Shown piece by piece: positions 52,308 to 61,213 of a stretch of 64,000 bases of DNA. Source of the stretch: Bradyrhizobium sp. SRS-191 (GTDB lineage: Bacteria > Pseudomonadota > Alphaproteobacteria > Rhizobiales > Xanthobacteraceae). Position 1 is the stretch's first letter, and every line of letters starts with the position of its first letter. The notes under the pieces are model-generated. The model had not been told where the DNA came from. It saw nothing but the letters and a program-made list of their open reading frames with translations, and did no database searches. The position numbers and the translations under genes are program-made. Where the stretch lies: the NCBI RefSeq assembly GCF_024586915.1, contig NZ_JANBVS010000013.1:1-64000 (forward strand), given 5' to 3'.

Positions 52308-52829
52308 ATGACCGGACATCTTTCGCGCGCGCTGAGCCTGTTGGCCGTGGCGCTGCTGCTGGCCGCCTGCGCCGGCTCGTCGGCGCTGGAATCGCAGACC
52401 AGGCAGCGCGACGGCCGGACGGCGCGGATCTATTTCCTGCGCGAGAAGGGCCTCGTCGGCGCCATGGGCACCACCGCCGGCACGGCCGACATCAAGGTCG
52501 CCGGCAAGGCCGTCGGCGCGCTCCGCAACGGCTATTATCTGTTCGTCGATCGTCCGGCCGGCACCTACGAAGTGTCGGTCAACGCGGGCGTTTCGCTGCC
52601 CTATGAAACCGAGATCCAGGTCGAGGCCGGGCAGGTCTACTATCTGTGTCTGGGCGCCTCGCCCTATGGCCCGCCCGGCCAGGTGCTGCTGAACCAGGCC
52701 TATGCCGGCGGCAGCGGCACCTTGATGCCCCCGCGGTCGGGCCTGTCCGGCGCGATGTCCGGCACCGTGCTGTATCGCATGGAGCCCGGCCCGGGCGCCG
52801 CGCTGATGGCCCAGCTCCAGGCGCCGTGA
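52308..52829 (+). CDS. DUF2846 lipoprotein
   Basis: A 173-residue protein with a lipobox at residues 17-20 (LLLAAC, cysteine lipidated), then a DUF2846 domain starting ARIYFLREKGLVGAMG and containing DIKVAGKAVGALRNGYYLFVDRP and YEIQVEAGQVYYLCLG-like segments (TEIQVEAGQVYYLCLG). These are small outer membrane lipoproteins of unknown function. GGGAG and GGTGGA sit just upstream of ATG 52308. It is followed by tRNA-Glu. Confidence 0.82.
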   Translation: MTGHLSRALSLLAVALLLAACAGSSALESQTRQRDGRTARIYFLREKGLVGAMGTTAGTADIKVAGKAVGALRNGYYLFVDRPAGTYEVSVNAGVSLPYETEIQVEAGQVYYLCLGASPYGPPGQVLLNQAYAGGSGTLMPPRSGLSGAMSGTVLYRMEPGPGAALMAQLQAP

Positions 52830-52924
52830 GGCCGGCGCCAAAAACCCGTCCGCAACATCGCCTGCGAAAATTCTCTCTTCCGTCTTGCGGCGCGGCGATT
52901 TCGAGGCTATGCGGTTCACCTCAC

Positions 52925-52999
52925 GCTCCCTTCGTCTAGCGGTTAGGACGCGGCCCTCTCAAGGCTGAAACAGGGGTTCGATTCCCCTAGGGAGCGCCA
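52925..52999 (+). tRNA. tRNA-Glu (CTC)
   Basis: Acceptor stem GCTCCCT / AGGGAGC, D arm with GCGGTTAGGACGC, anticodon loop CTCTCAA (anticodon CUC), T loop GGTTCGATTCC and encoded CCA. It fits a bacterial tRNA-Glu. A rho-independent terminator follows immediately and the defence island begins 200 bases downstream. Confidence 0.93.
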
Positions 53000-53001
53000 A
53001 T

Positions 53002-53025
53002 AAAATCAGCGACTTAGCTGATTTT
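53002..53025 (+). terminator. tRNA-Glu terminator
   Basis: AAAATCAGC-GACTTA-GCTGATTTT, a perfect 9-bp stem, with T run inside the 3' arm. Confidence 0.75.
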
Positions 53026-53199
53026 GGAAAAAGTCGTCGAATATCCGTCGAATAAGCGTCCACGGACGGCAGTGGACTAAGGGCGTCTGCCTTGCGCAGA
53101 GGAGCCGCGTAGTGATGCCGCTCGTGCAATCGCTCAAGTCGTGAGACGGCGTCCGCTCAACTCCTTGAATTTGATCGGCGGATCGGTACTTTCCATCCA
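53026..53199. promoter_or_regulatory. Putative island junction and hsd promoter region
   Basis: Contains two direct repeats CGTCGAATA (53035-53043 and 53046-53054), 11 bases apart, a possible binding site. No hsdR promoter can be fixed. Confidence 0.4.
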
Positions 53200-56100
53200 A
53201 TGGGGGTACACAGCAACTTCAGCTTCCTCGTCCCGCAGGACGAGCGTTTGGCTCGACTCGGCGCACTCGCCGAGCGCTATTTTTTTGATGACTCGCCTTC
53301 GACCCTGATCAAGCTGCGGCAGCTCGCCGAATTTCTTGCCAAGGAGGTCGCCGCCCGTCACGGCCTCTTGCCCTCCAGCAATGTTACGTTCGACGAAGTG
53401 CTGCGGGCCTTGCGGCTGCGCGCGATTCTTCCGCGGGAGATCGCGGATCTGCTGTTCAACCTAAAGCGGCTCGGCAACGAGGCCGTTCACGAGGATGTCG
53501 GCACGCCCGCCAACGCGCTATTTGCCCTGAAGATCGCGCGCAGTGCCGCGATCTGGTTCCACCAGAGCTATGGCGGCAAGCCGGACTTCAAGGCGGGACC
53601 GTTCGTGCCGCCGCGGCCGCCAGCCGATGCCACCGCCGCGCTCAAGGCTGAGCTGGACGAGCTGCGCAAGCAGGTCGGCGCGAGCTCCGATGAAGCCGCC
53701 AAGGCCCTCCTGAAGCTGCGTGATGCCGAGGAGGCCCGGCTGAAGGCGCTGTCCGAGGCCGAGGCGATCCGGCAGGATAAGGAATTCTGGGAGGGCTACG
53801 CCGCCGAGACCGAGGCCGGCCTGCGCAAGACCGAGGCCGCCTTGAAGGCCGCCCAGGCCGCGGCGGAGGCCGCGCCGCCGCAGCAGCTGGATCTCCTGGC
53901 GCAGCTCGCCAACCGGCAAGCGCAGCAGGTCGAGCTCGACGAGGCGACCACGCGCCTGCTGATCGACGAGCAGCTGCGCACCGCGGGCTGGATCGTCGAC
54001 ACGCCGACCTTGCGGCATGCCGCGGGGACGCGCCCGCAACCCGGCCAGAGCATCGCCATCGCCGAATGGCCGACCGACAGCGGCCCGGTCGACTACGCGC
54101 TGTTCATCGACGGCCGCTGCGTCGGCGTCATCGAGGCCAAGCGCGGCATCGCCGACGTGCCCGGCCGGCTCGGTCAGGCCAAGCGCTACGCGCGCGACAT
54201 CCGCCTGACGCCGGACGAGGCCATTCCGGGCAGCCCATGGCTGCAAGGGCTCGATCGTTTCCGCGTGCCGTTCCTGTTCGTCACCAACGGCCGGCCCTAT
54301 GTGAAGCAGTTCGAGACCAAATCCGGCATCTGGTTCTGGGATGCGCGGCCGACCGGCGGCGATCCGCGCGCGCTGCCGGAATGGTTTTCGCCGCAGGATC
54401 TCACCGAGCGGCTGGAGCAGACCGAGGACTTTGACGCGCTCGCCGAGCGCGAGCTTGGCGTTACGGGCTTGCGGCCGTACCAGACCGACGCGATCACGGC
54501 GGTGGAGACCGCGATCGCCGCCGGCCAGAAGAATATCCTGCTGGCGATGGCGACCGGCACCGGCAAGACCCGGCTCGCGATCGCGCTGATGTACGAGCTG
54601 CTGCGGCGAAAGCGCTTCCGCCGCATCCTGTTCCTGGTCGACCGCAACGCGCTCGGCCGGCAGACGCTGGACGCGATGAGCACGACCGACACCGCCGGCT
54701 TCCTGAAATTCGACCAGGTGTTCCCGGTCGCTGATCTGGCCAAGAAATTCCCCGAGGCCACTGATCGTGTGCAGGTCGCGACCGTACAGGCGATGATCCG
54801 CCGCGTGTTCGACGACCCCGACGCGGTCAGGCCGACGCCCGGCACCTATGACCTCATCATCGTCGACGAGGCGCATCGCGGCTATACGCTCGATGCCGAG
54901 TTGCGCGAGGACGATCTCGGCTTCCGCAATCTCGACGACTATCTCTCGGCCTATCGCCGCGTGCTCGACTATTTCGACGCGACCAGGATCGCGCTCACCG
55001 CGACGCCGGCGCTGCACACCCGGGAAATCTTCGGCGCGGCCGTGTTTCATTACGGCTATCGGCAGGCGGTCATCGACGGCTACCTGATCGACCACCGGCC
55101 GCCGCGCCGCATCACCACGGCGCTGAGCCAGACCGGCATCAGCTTCGAGGCCGGCGAGGACGTCAACATCATCGATCCCCGCACCGGCCAGATCGATCTC
55201 TTCAATCTCGACGATCAGGTCGATTTCGAGGTCGCCGAGTTCAACAAGAAGGTGCTGACGCGCCCTTTCAATCGCGCCGTCGCCGACGCGATCGCGCGCG
55301 AATGCGCGCCAAGCGAACGCGGCAAGACCTTGATCTTCGCGAGCCGCGACGACCACGCCGACACGCTGGTCGCGGCGCTGCGCGATGCGCTCACCGAGGA
55401 ATACGGCCCTCAGCCGCACGATATCGTCGAGAAAATCACCGGCTCGGTCGACAAGCCGCTGGACCGCATCAAAGCGTTCAAGAACGATCCCCGGCCGAAA
55501 TACGTCGTCACGGTCGATCTGCTGACGACCGGCGTCGACGTCCCCGCGATCACCAACCTCGTGTTCGTGCGCCGGGTCAACAGCCGCATCCTCTACGACC
55601 AGATGATTGGCCGGGCAACGCGGCGCTGCGACGAGATCGGCAAGGAATATTTCCGCATCTTCGACGCCGTCGACATCTACGCCAATCTGCAGGAGGTCAG
55701 CGACATGCGGCCGGTGGTGGTCAACCCGGCGCTGTCGTTCGCGACTCTCCTCGGCGATCTCGAACGCGCCGCGACCGAGGACGACCGCGCTTTCGTCCGC
55801 GACCAGATTGTCGTCAAGCTGCGCCAGCGCCTCAAACACATCGGAGGCACCCAGCGCGAGACGCTGGAGACCGTGCTCGGTTCGCTGGCCGCGCTGCCGG
55901 AACGCCTGCGCGATGCCCCACCGGCCGACACGCTGGCTCTCTTCCAGCAGCACCCGCTGCTCGCCGGCATTCTCGACAATGCCAGCCCCGGCCGCCGGCA
56001 GGACGGCGTCTACATTTCCGAGCACGCGGACGAGTTAGTCAGCGTCGAGGACGATTTCGGCGGCCGCGCCAGCCCGGCCGATTACATCGAGAGCTTTGAG

Positions 56101-56580
56101 GCCTTCGTGAAGGCCAACATGAATGCCGCACCGGCCTTGATCGCTGCGACCCAGAAGCCGCGCGAGCTGACCCGCAAGGAGCTGAAGGCGCTGGCGGTGC
56201 TGCTCGACGCCAACGGCTTCTCCGAGGCGAGCCTGCGCCAGGCCTATGGCCGCGTGCGCAACGCCGACATCGCCGCCCACATCATCGGCTTCGTTCGTCA
56301 GGCTGCCCTTGGCGATCCCCTGGTGCCCTACGAGACCCGGGTCGAGAACGGCGTCAAGCGCATTCTCGCCAGCCGGCCCTGGACGGCGACGCAAAGGCGC
56401 TGGCTGGAGCGAATCGGCCGGGCGCTGAAGGCACAGCCGGTCGGCGATCCCGACATCCTCGCCGATCCCCTGTTTGCACAGGCGGGCGGCTTCGAGGTCA
56501 TTGATCAGGCCTTCGATCACGGGCTAGGTGACATCCTGAAGGACCTCAATAGCGCGATCTGGGACCACCTCGTCGCCTAA
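53200..56580 (+). CDS. hsdR: Type I restriction enzyme R subunit
   Basis: The 1126-residue protein has an N-terminal DUF4145-like region (ERLARLGALAERYFFDDSPS, residues ~15-110), a coiled-coil linker (about 140-240), the nuclease domain with VIEAKRG (E-A-K, ~309), the helicase with Walker A MATGTGKTRLAIAL (~448), the DEAH box IIVDEAHRGY (~556) and motif VI QMIGRATR, and an EcoEI-type C-terminal domain. It translocates DNA with ATP and cuts it when the M/S complex finds unmethylated sites. The ATG at 53200 is 12 bases past GATCGG. The ATG-proximal region is poor in ribosome-binding signal. It precedes hsdM by 12 bases. Confidence 0.95.
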   Translation: MGVHSNFSFLVPQDERLARLGALAERYFFDDSPSTLIKLRQLAEFLAKEVAARHGLLPSSNVTFDEVLRALRLRAILPREIADLLFNLKRLGNEAVHEDVGTPANALFALKIARSAAIWFHQSYGGKPDFKAGPFVPPRPPADATAALKAELDELRKQVGASSDEAAKALLKLRDAEEARLKALSEAEAIRQDKEFWEGYAAETEAGLRKTEAALKAAQAAAEAAPPQQLDLLAQLANRQAQQVELDEATTRLLIDEQLRTAGWIVDTPTLRHAAGTRPQPGQSIAIAEWPTDSGPVDYALFIDGRCVGVIEAKRGIADVPGRLGQAKRYARDIRLTPDEAIPGSPWLQGLDRFRVPFLFVTNGRPYVKQFETKSGIWFWDARPTGGDPRALPEWFSPQDLTERLEQTEDFDALAERELGVTGLRPYQTDAITAVETAIAAGQKNILLAMATGTGKTRLAIALMYELLRRKRFRRILFLVDRNALGRQTLDAMSTTDTAGFLKFDQVFPVADLAKKFPEATDRVQVATVQAMIRRVFDDPDAVRPTPGTYDLIIVDEAHRGYTLDAELREDDLGFRNLDDYLSAYRRVLDYFDATRIALTATPALHTREIFGAAVFHYGYRQAVIDGYLIDHRPPRRITTALSQTGISFEAGEDVNIIDPRTGQIDLFNLDDQVDFEVAEFNKKVLTRPFNRAVADAIARECAPSERGKTLIFASRDDHADTLVAALRDALTEEYGPQPHDIVEKITGSVDKPLDRIKAFKNDPRPKYVVTVDLLTTGVDVPAITNLVFVRRVNSRILYDQMIGRATRRCDEIGKEYFRIFDAVDIYANLQEVSDMRPVVVNPALSFATLLGDLERAATEDDRAFVRDQIVVKLRQRLKHIGGTQRETLETVLGSLAALPERLRDAPPADTLALFQQHPLLAGILDNASPGRRQDGVYISEHADELVSVEDDFGGRASPADYIESFEAFVKANMNAAPALIAATQKPRELTRKELKALAVLLDANGFSEASLRQAYGRVRNADIAAHIIGFVRQAALGDPLVPYETRVENGVKRILASRPWTATQRRWLERIGRALKAQPVGDPDILADPLFAQAGGFEVIDQAFDHGLGDILKDLNSAIWDHLVA

Positions 56581-56592
56581 CCGGGAACGCAC

Positions 56593-58071
56593 ATGAATCC
56601 AGCGACTGATCTCGTCAACAAGCTGTGGCGTCTGTGCGCCATGCTGCGCAAGGACGGCGTGACGTACCAGCAATACGTCACCGAGCTGACGTACCTCCTG
56701 TTCCTGAAGATGGCCTCGGAGCAGAAGGACGAGAGCCGCATCCCGGAAAAATATCGCTGGGGCGCGCTGAAGTCGGCACCGGAGACCGAGGTGCTGCAGC
56801 GCTACCGCCAGGCGCTGATCGACCTCGGTGACGGCACCAAGATCGCCGACCGCTCAGTGGTCGCGATTTTTCAGAACGCGGCGACCATCGTGCGCGAGCC
56901 GGTCAACCTGCGCCGGCTGATCGACGCTATCGACGGCCTGCACTGGTTCAGCGCGGAGCGCGACGCCTTTGGAGACACCTATGAAGGCCTGCTGCAGAAG
57001 ATGGCTGAGGAAACCAAGCGCGGCGCCGGGCAGTATTTCACCCCGCGCGTGCTGATCGAGGTCATGGTCCAGCTGATGCAGCCGAAGCCTGGCGAGGTGA
57101 TCCAGGACCCCGCGGCAGGCACCGGCGGCTTCCTGATCGCGGCGGACCACTTCATGCGAGCGAAGACCGATGATTATTTCGAGCTGGCGCCGAAGCAGCA
57201 GACCTTCCAGCTCCAGTCGGCGCTGCGCGGCATCGAGAACGTGCAGGATACGTTCCGCCTACTGCTGATGAACCTGCATCTGCACAAGATTGATCCGGAC
57301 CATTTCGATCTTGCCGATACGCTGTCACCGAGCGGTATGAATCCGACATTCAAGAACGCAGACTTGATCCTGACTAATCCGCCGTTCGGCCCGGCGGGTG
57401 GGCCGCCGACCCGTGACGATCTTACCATCACCGATCGCGTCTCGTCCTACCAGCTCCCCTTCGTCGAGCATTGCATTCGCGCGCTCAAACTTGGCGGCCG
57501 CGCCGCGATTGTCGTGCCGGACAACGTGCTGTTCGACGACGGCAAGGGCCGTCAGCTCCGACAGCGGCTGATGAACTGGTGCGATCTGCACACCATCCTG
57601 CGGTTGCCAACCGGAATCTTCTATGCCCAGGGTGTAAAAACCAATGTATTGTTTTTCACGCGAAGCAAGGAGGAAGCGCCAGCGCAGGATGCGACGGAAG
57701 CTGTCTGGATCTACGATATGCGCTCTGGTGCACCGGCCTACGGCAAGACCAACCCGCTAAAGCTGTCCGACTTCGACAACTTCGTAGCCGCATTCGGCGA
57801 CGATCCGCACGGCCGTGCTGCGCGTACGGACCTGGGTGAGCAGGGCCGTTTCCGCCGCTTCGCCCGTGCTGAGATCGCTACGCGTGGAGACAATCTCGAT
57901 ATCAATTGGCTGAAGAGTGAAAGCGAAGCCGAGGAAGGACTCGAAGTGCCGGAGGAGATCGCCGCTGCGATCGAGGCGCATCTCTCTATAGCCCTAGAGG
58001 AGACTAGGGCGCTGGTGGATGAACTAAGTGAAGAGGTAGCAGCCGATGCAATCGAGGGGGCTGCGAAGTGA
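56593..58071 (+). CDS. hsdM: Type I restriction-modification methyltransferase M subunit
   Basis: The 492-residue N6-adenine methyltransferase has the HsdM N-terminal helical domain (residues 1-140, e.g. NPATDLVNKLWRLCAMLR), the SAM-binding motif DPAAGTGGFLIA (~172) and the catalytic NPPFG motif in LTNPPFGPAG (~262). It methylates adenine at sites defined by HsdS. Its GTGA junction overlaps the hsdS start by four bases, so the two are co-translated. Codon use is that of the core genome. Confidence 0.96.
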   Translation: MNPATDLVNKLWRLCAMLRKDGVTYQQYVTELTYLLFLKMASEQKDESRIPEKYRWGALKSAPETEVLQRYRQALIDLGDGTKIADRSVVAIFQNAATIVREPVNLRRLIDAIDGLHWFSAERDAFGDTYEGLLQKMAEETKRGAGQYFTPRVLIEVMVQLMQPKPGEVIQDPAAGTGGFLIAADHFMRAKTDDYFELAPKQQTFQLQSALRGIENVQDTFRLLLMNLHLHKIDPDHFDLADTLSPSGMNPTFKNADLILTNPPFGPAGGPPTRDDLTITDRVSSYQLPFVEHCIRALKLGGRAAIVVPDNVLFDDGKGRQLRQRLMNWCDLHTILRLPTGIFYAQGVKTNVLFFTRSKEEAPAQDATEAVWIYDMRSGAPAYGKTNPLKLSDFDNFVAAFGDDPHGRAARTDLGEQGRFRRFARAEIATRGDNLDINWLKSESEAEEGLEVPEEIAAAIEAHLSIALEETRALVDELSEEVAADAIEGAAK

Positions 58072-59630
58072 TTCTTCCATCCGGCTGGTGTGAAGCCACA
58101 ATCCACGACGTAGCAAACTATGTTTCCCGCGGAAAATCTCCGAAATATGCGGATAGGAGTTCTTTGCCGGTCATCAACCAGCGCTCCGTTCGTTGGCAAG
58201 GTATCGACGAGCGCTACCTGAAGTTTATTGATCCTAGCACCGCACATGAGTGGAGCGAGGAACGCTATCTAGTCGACGGCGACATACTATGGAATTCGAC
58301 GGGAACCGGAACCATCGGCCGAGCCGCATTATTCAGATCGCTCCCATATTTCCCGCGCATCGTTTCTGACAGTCATGTCACCGTCGTGCGCGCCAATAGC
58401 GCAATTGAGCCGAAATACCTTTTTGAATTCATTAGAAGCCCCGCAGTCCAAAACAGGATTGAGGATATGCAGAGCGGATCTACCAATCAAGTCGAGCTAA
58501 GCCGCAAGGCAGTGCTCGCGACAGCTCTGCCGCTGCCACCGCTCGCCGAACAGCGCCGCATCGTTGCCAAGCTGGATGCTCTGTTCGCACGCTTGGCCCG
58601 CGCGCGAGCCGAGCTGGATCGGGTACCAATGCTTGGAAGGCTCTTAAGAGGTCAAGCGTTGGCAGCATGCTTTGGAAATCTAGATTGGGACAAAAGGGAG
58701 CTTGGGACTCTGCTTCACGGTATCGAAGCGGGAAAGAATATGCGTTGCGCGGAGCGTCCGCCGACCCAGGGCGAACGCGGCGTGGTAAAGGTCAGCGCCG
58801 TAACTTGGGGGCAGTTCGATCCGACGGAATCCAAGACGTTGCCGTCCGACTACAGTCCTCCCGAAAAGGCTCGCATCCGCTCCGGTGATCTATTGATCTC
58901 TCGGGCCAACACTCTGGAACTCGTCGGCGCGGCAGTCCTGGTAGAAGAAGAGCCGAGAGGCCTCTACCTCAGTGATAAGATTCTCCGCCTCGTCGTCGAT
59001 CAAGATGCGAAGAAGTGGGTTCTATGGTTTCTCAGATCTGCGGCAGGACGATATCAAATCGAGAGCCTTGCCACCGGAAATCAGCTTTCGATGCGAAACA
59101 TCAGTCAAGATGCTCTCCGTCGCATCAAGCTTCCGTTTCCGGAAAAGGACGTTCGGCAGAGATTGATTTGCCGGCTGGAAGCCGGATTCGCCCGCGTTGC
59201 CCGCGTCGAGGCAGAAGCGGCACGTGCACGTACGCTGCTGGACCGACTGGAGTCGGCGATCCTGACAAAGGCGTTCAAGGGCGAGTTGGTGCCACAGGAC
59301 CCAAATGACGAACCGGCGAGCGTGCTGCTGTCGCGAATCAAGGCCGGTCGTGCAGAAGAGCCGCAGTCCCCACCTAAGCGCGGCCGCACTGCAGCCGCAC
59401 CAAGAGTCCCGCGGGAGAGGGCCGTTATGACGAAAAGCCGCCAGGACGACGACGTTAAGAACCAACCCTATCTAGCCGACAAAATCCGTGCGGCCGGAGG
59501 TTCCTCCACTGTCGAGCAGTTATTCAAGTTGGCTGATCTCTCGTTGCCCGATTTTTATAAGCAGCTCGCGTGGGAAGTTGATCATGGGCATATCATCGAT
59601 CATGACAACCAAGAGCTGAAGGCGGCCTGA
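58068..59630 (+). CDS. hsdS: Type I restriction-modification specificity subunit S, with C-terminal extension
   Basis: The 520-residue protein has two target-recognition domains, each with a coiled-coil spacer: LPLPPLAEQRRIVAKLDALFARLARARAELD (first helix) and RRIKLPFPEKDVRQRLICRLEAGFARVARVEAEA (second), and the usual C-terminal AILTKAFKGELVPQDPNDEPASVLLSRIK. It continues for about 75 residues beyond the standard end (RQDDDVKNQPYLADKIRAAGG... TVEQLFKLADLSLPDFYKQLAWEVDHGHI), a helical extension found in HsdS proteins linked to ATPase genes. The GTG start overlaps the hsdM stop and TGATG at 59628-59632 overlaps the next gene. Confidence 0.92.
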   Translation: MILPSGWCEATIHDVANYVSRGKSPKYADRSSLPVINQRSVRWQGIDERYLKFIDPSTAHEWSEERYLVDGDILWNSTGTGTIGRAALFRSLPYFPRIVSDSHVTVVRANSAIEPKYLFEFIRSPAVQNRIEDMQSGSTNQVELSRKAVLATALPLPPLAEQRRIVAKLDALFARLARARAELDRVPMLGRLLRGQALAACFGNLDWDKRELGTLLHGIEAGKNMRCAERPPTQGERGVVKVSAVTWGQFDPTESKTLPSDYSPPEKARIRSGDLLISRANTLELVGAAVLVEEEPRGLYLSDKILRLVVDQDAKKWVLWFLRSAAGRYQIESLATGNQLSMRNISQDALRRIKLPFPEKDVRQRLICRLEAGFARVARVEAEAARARTLLDRLESAILTKAFKGELVPQDPNDEPASVLLSRIKAGRAEEPQSPPKRGRTAAAPRVPRERAVMTKSRQDDDVKNQPYLADKIRAAGGSSTVEQLFKLADLSLPDFYKQLAWEVDHGHIIDHDNQELKAA

Positions 59631-61213
59631 TGCGGCTCGATCGCGTCTACATTGACGGCTTCAAGAACCTTATGGAAGTCGAGGTGGACTTTGACGAAAC
59701 TCGGCTGACGACGGTCATCATTGGCCAGAACGGGGCGGGTAAGTCGAACCTGATCGAAGCGATCATTGACGTGTTCAGGTTCGTCGATCTCAATCGAGGC
59801 CCACCTAGGTATCTCTACGAGATCGATTACCGGATCGGAAACCACAAGGTTCGCCTAAGCAATCGTACGGGGCAGGCGAATATTGATGTTGACGGAAGAG
59901 TCTTAGCTCGCTCGGCGTTTGAGCGCGAAAAAGCGGAAGTATTTCCGGATCTGATATTTGGATATTACTCTGGCGGCAGTCGCCGTCTTGAGAAGCTTTT
60001 CGACAGCCATCAACGTCGGTACTACGATGCAATAAAGACCAACGATGATTCGGAGGAGTGTCAGCGCGCTCTCATAGAGCGTCGGCTATTTTATTGCCGA
60101 CCCATTCATGGCATCTTTTCATTATTCTCCTTCTTCGCTTTTCGAGACGGGAGAGTCCTTCGGCTGTTGCAGGACAAGCTGGGAATTACTGGTTTCCACT
60201 CGGCGCTAGCGCATTTCAAGGAGCCGTGGTTCGCAAAAGGAGGCCAGCCGAACAAATTGCGAGCTGCAACCGATCTGTGGGACGCCAAGGGGCCGGCAGG
60301 AAAATGTGCTCGTGATTTCCGCGACCAAGCTTTCTATCCGATGCGCCTGATCGGAAACGCGATCGATGATTATCGCGACAAGCAGCAGAGCGAAGCGCAG
60401 CTGGCGTGCTTTGTCAAAGATAACCGAGCGTTGGAGCGCTTGAAGTCCAGCTACGAAGATGATCAGGAACTGTTTGCCGCGCTTGAGGCAGTGGACATTT
60501 CAGATCTATTCCGCGATCTGCATCTCTGGGTTCGCCGAGCAAACGATGATTCCGGGGACGTGAGCTTTGCTGATCTTTCAGACGGCGAGCGACAGCTGTT
60601 GATGGTTCTCGGGCTGATCCGTGTGTCCCGCGGAAAGCGAGCGCTATTTCTGCTGGACGAACCTGATACGCATCTCAATCCTCTCTGGCAGCATAGCTAT
60701 CTGGATCTGATCCGCGAATGGACCGGGCAGGCTTCCGACGCCAGCAACTGTCATATCGTCATGAGTTCTCATAATCCGCTGACCATCGCGGCGCTGGACC
60801 GTCGCGAAGTACGGGTGATGTTTACGGACGAGCATGGAAAGGTGAGCGTCACGGCGCCCTACACTGATCCGAAGGGGATGGGGTTCACGGCGACGCTAAC
60901 GGAGATCTTTGGCCTGCCGTCGAGCCTCGACCCCGATACACAGCGGCAGGTCGACGAGCGCAATACTCTCGCGCGCCTTGATCAACGCAGCGAAGCACAA
61001 GAGAAGCACCTCATCGAGATCAATGACAGGCTGGCGCGCCTTGGCTTCATGTTCGAAGATCGCGAGCCGCTGTACCAGGATTTTCTCCGCGCCTGGCAAG
61101 ATGTGAAATATGCAGATCGTCCGCCAATGTCTCCAGAGCAGATCGAAAGGCGCCACAAGGCAATGAAGGCGTTGGTGAAAGAGCTTCTGACAAAGCGGGA
61201 GGGCGCTGCGTGA
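59630..61213 (+). CDS. SMC/RecF-like AAA ATPase, PtuA-like (Septu-type defence)
   Basis: The 527-residue ATPase has Walker A in IIGQNGAGKSNLIEAI (residues 33-41), an ABC-type signature DLSDGERQL (~316), Walker B LFLLDEPDTHLNPLW (~341) and the H-loop MSSHNPLT. It belongs to the OLD/RecF/SMC-like ATPases. Its immediate partner is an HNH protein resembling PtuB, so the pair matches the Septu defence system, in which the ATPase controls the nuclease. The ATG overlaps the hsdS stop by one base (TGATG), which places it in the hsd operon. Confidence 0.85.
   Translation: MRLDRVYIDGFKNLMEVEVDFDETRLTTVIIGQNGAGKSNLIEAIIDVFRFVDLNRGPPRYLYEIDYRIGNHKVRLSNRTGQANIDVDGRVLARSAFEREKAEVFPDLIFGYYSGGSRRLEKLFDSHQRRYYDAIKTNDDSEECQRALIERRLFYCRPIHGIFSLFSFFAFRDGRVLRLLQDKLGITGFHSALAHFKEPWFAKGGQPNKLRAATDLWDAKGPAGKCARDFRDQAFYPMRLIGNAIDDYRDKQQSEAQLACFVKDNRALERLKSSYEDDQELFAALEAVDISDLFRDLHLWVRRANDDSGDVSFADLSDGERQLLMVLGLIRVSRGKRALFLLDEPDTHLNPLWQHSYLDLIREWTGQASDASNCHIVMSSHNPLTIAALDRREVRVMFTDEHGKVSVTAPYTDPKGMGFTATLTEIFGLPSSLDPDTQRQVDERNTLARLDQRSEAQEKHLIEINDRLARLGFMFEDREPLYQDFLRAWQDVKYADRPPMSPEQIERRHKAMKALVKELLTKREGAA

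Noticed and set aside
53518..56025. An 835-residue minus-strand open frame across hsdR
   Set aside because: Antisense to an intact, motif-rich hsdR, with no recognisable domain of its own.
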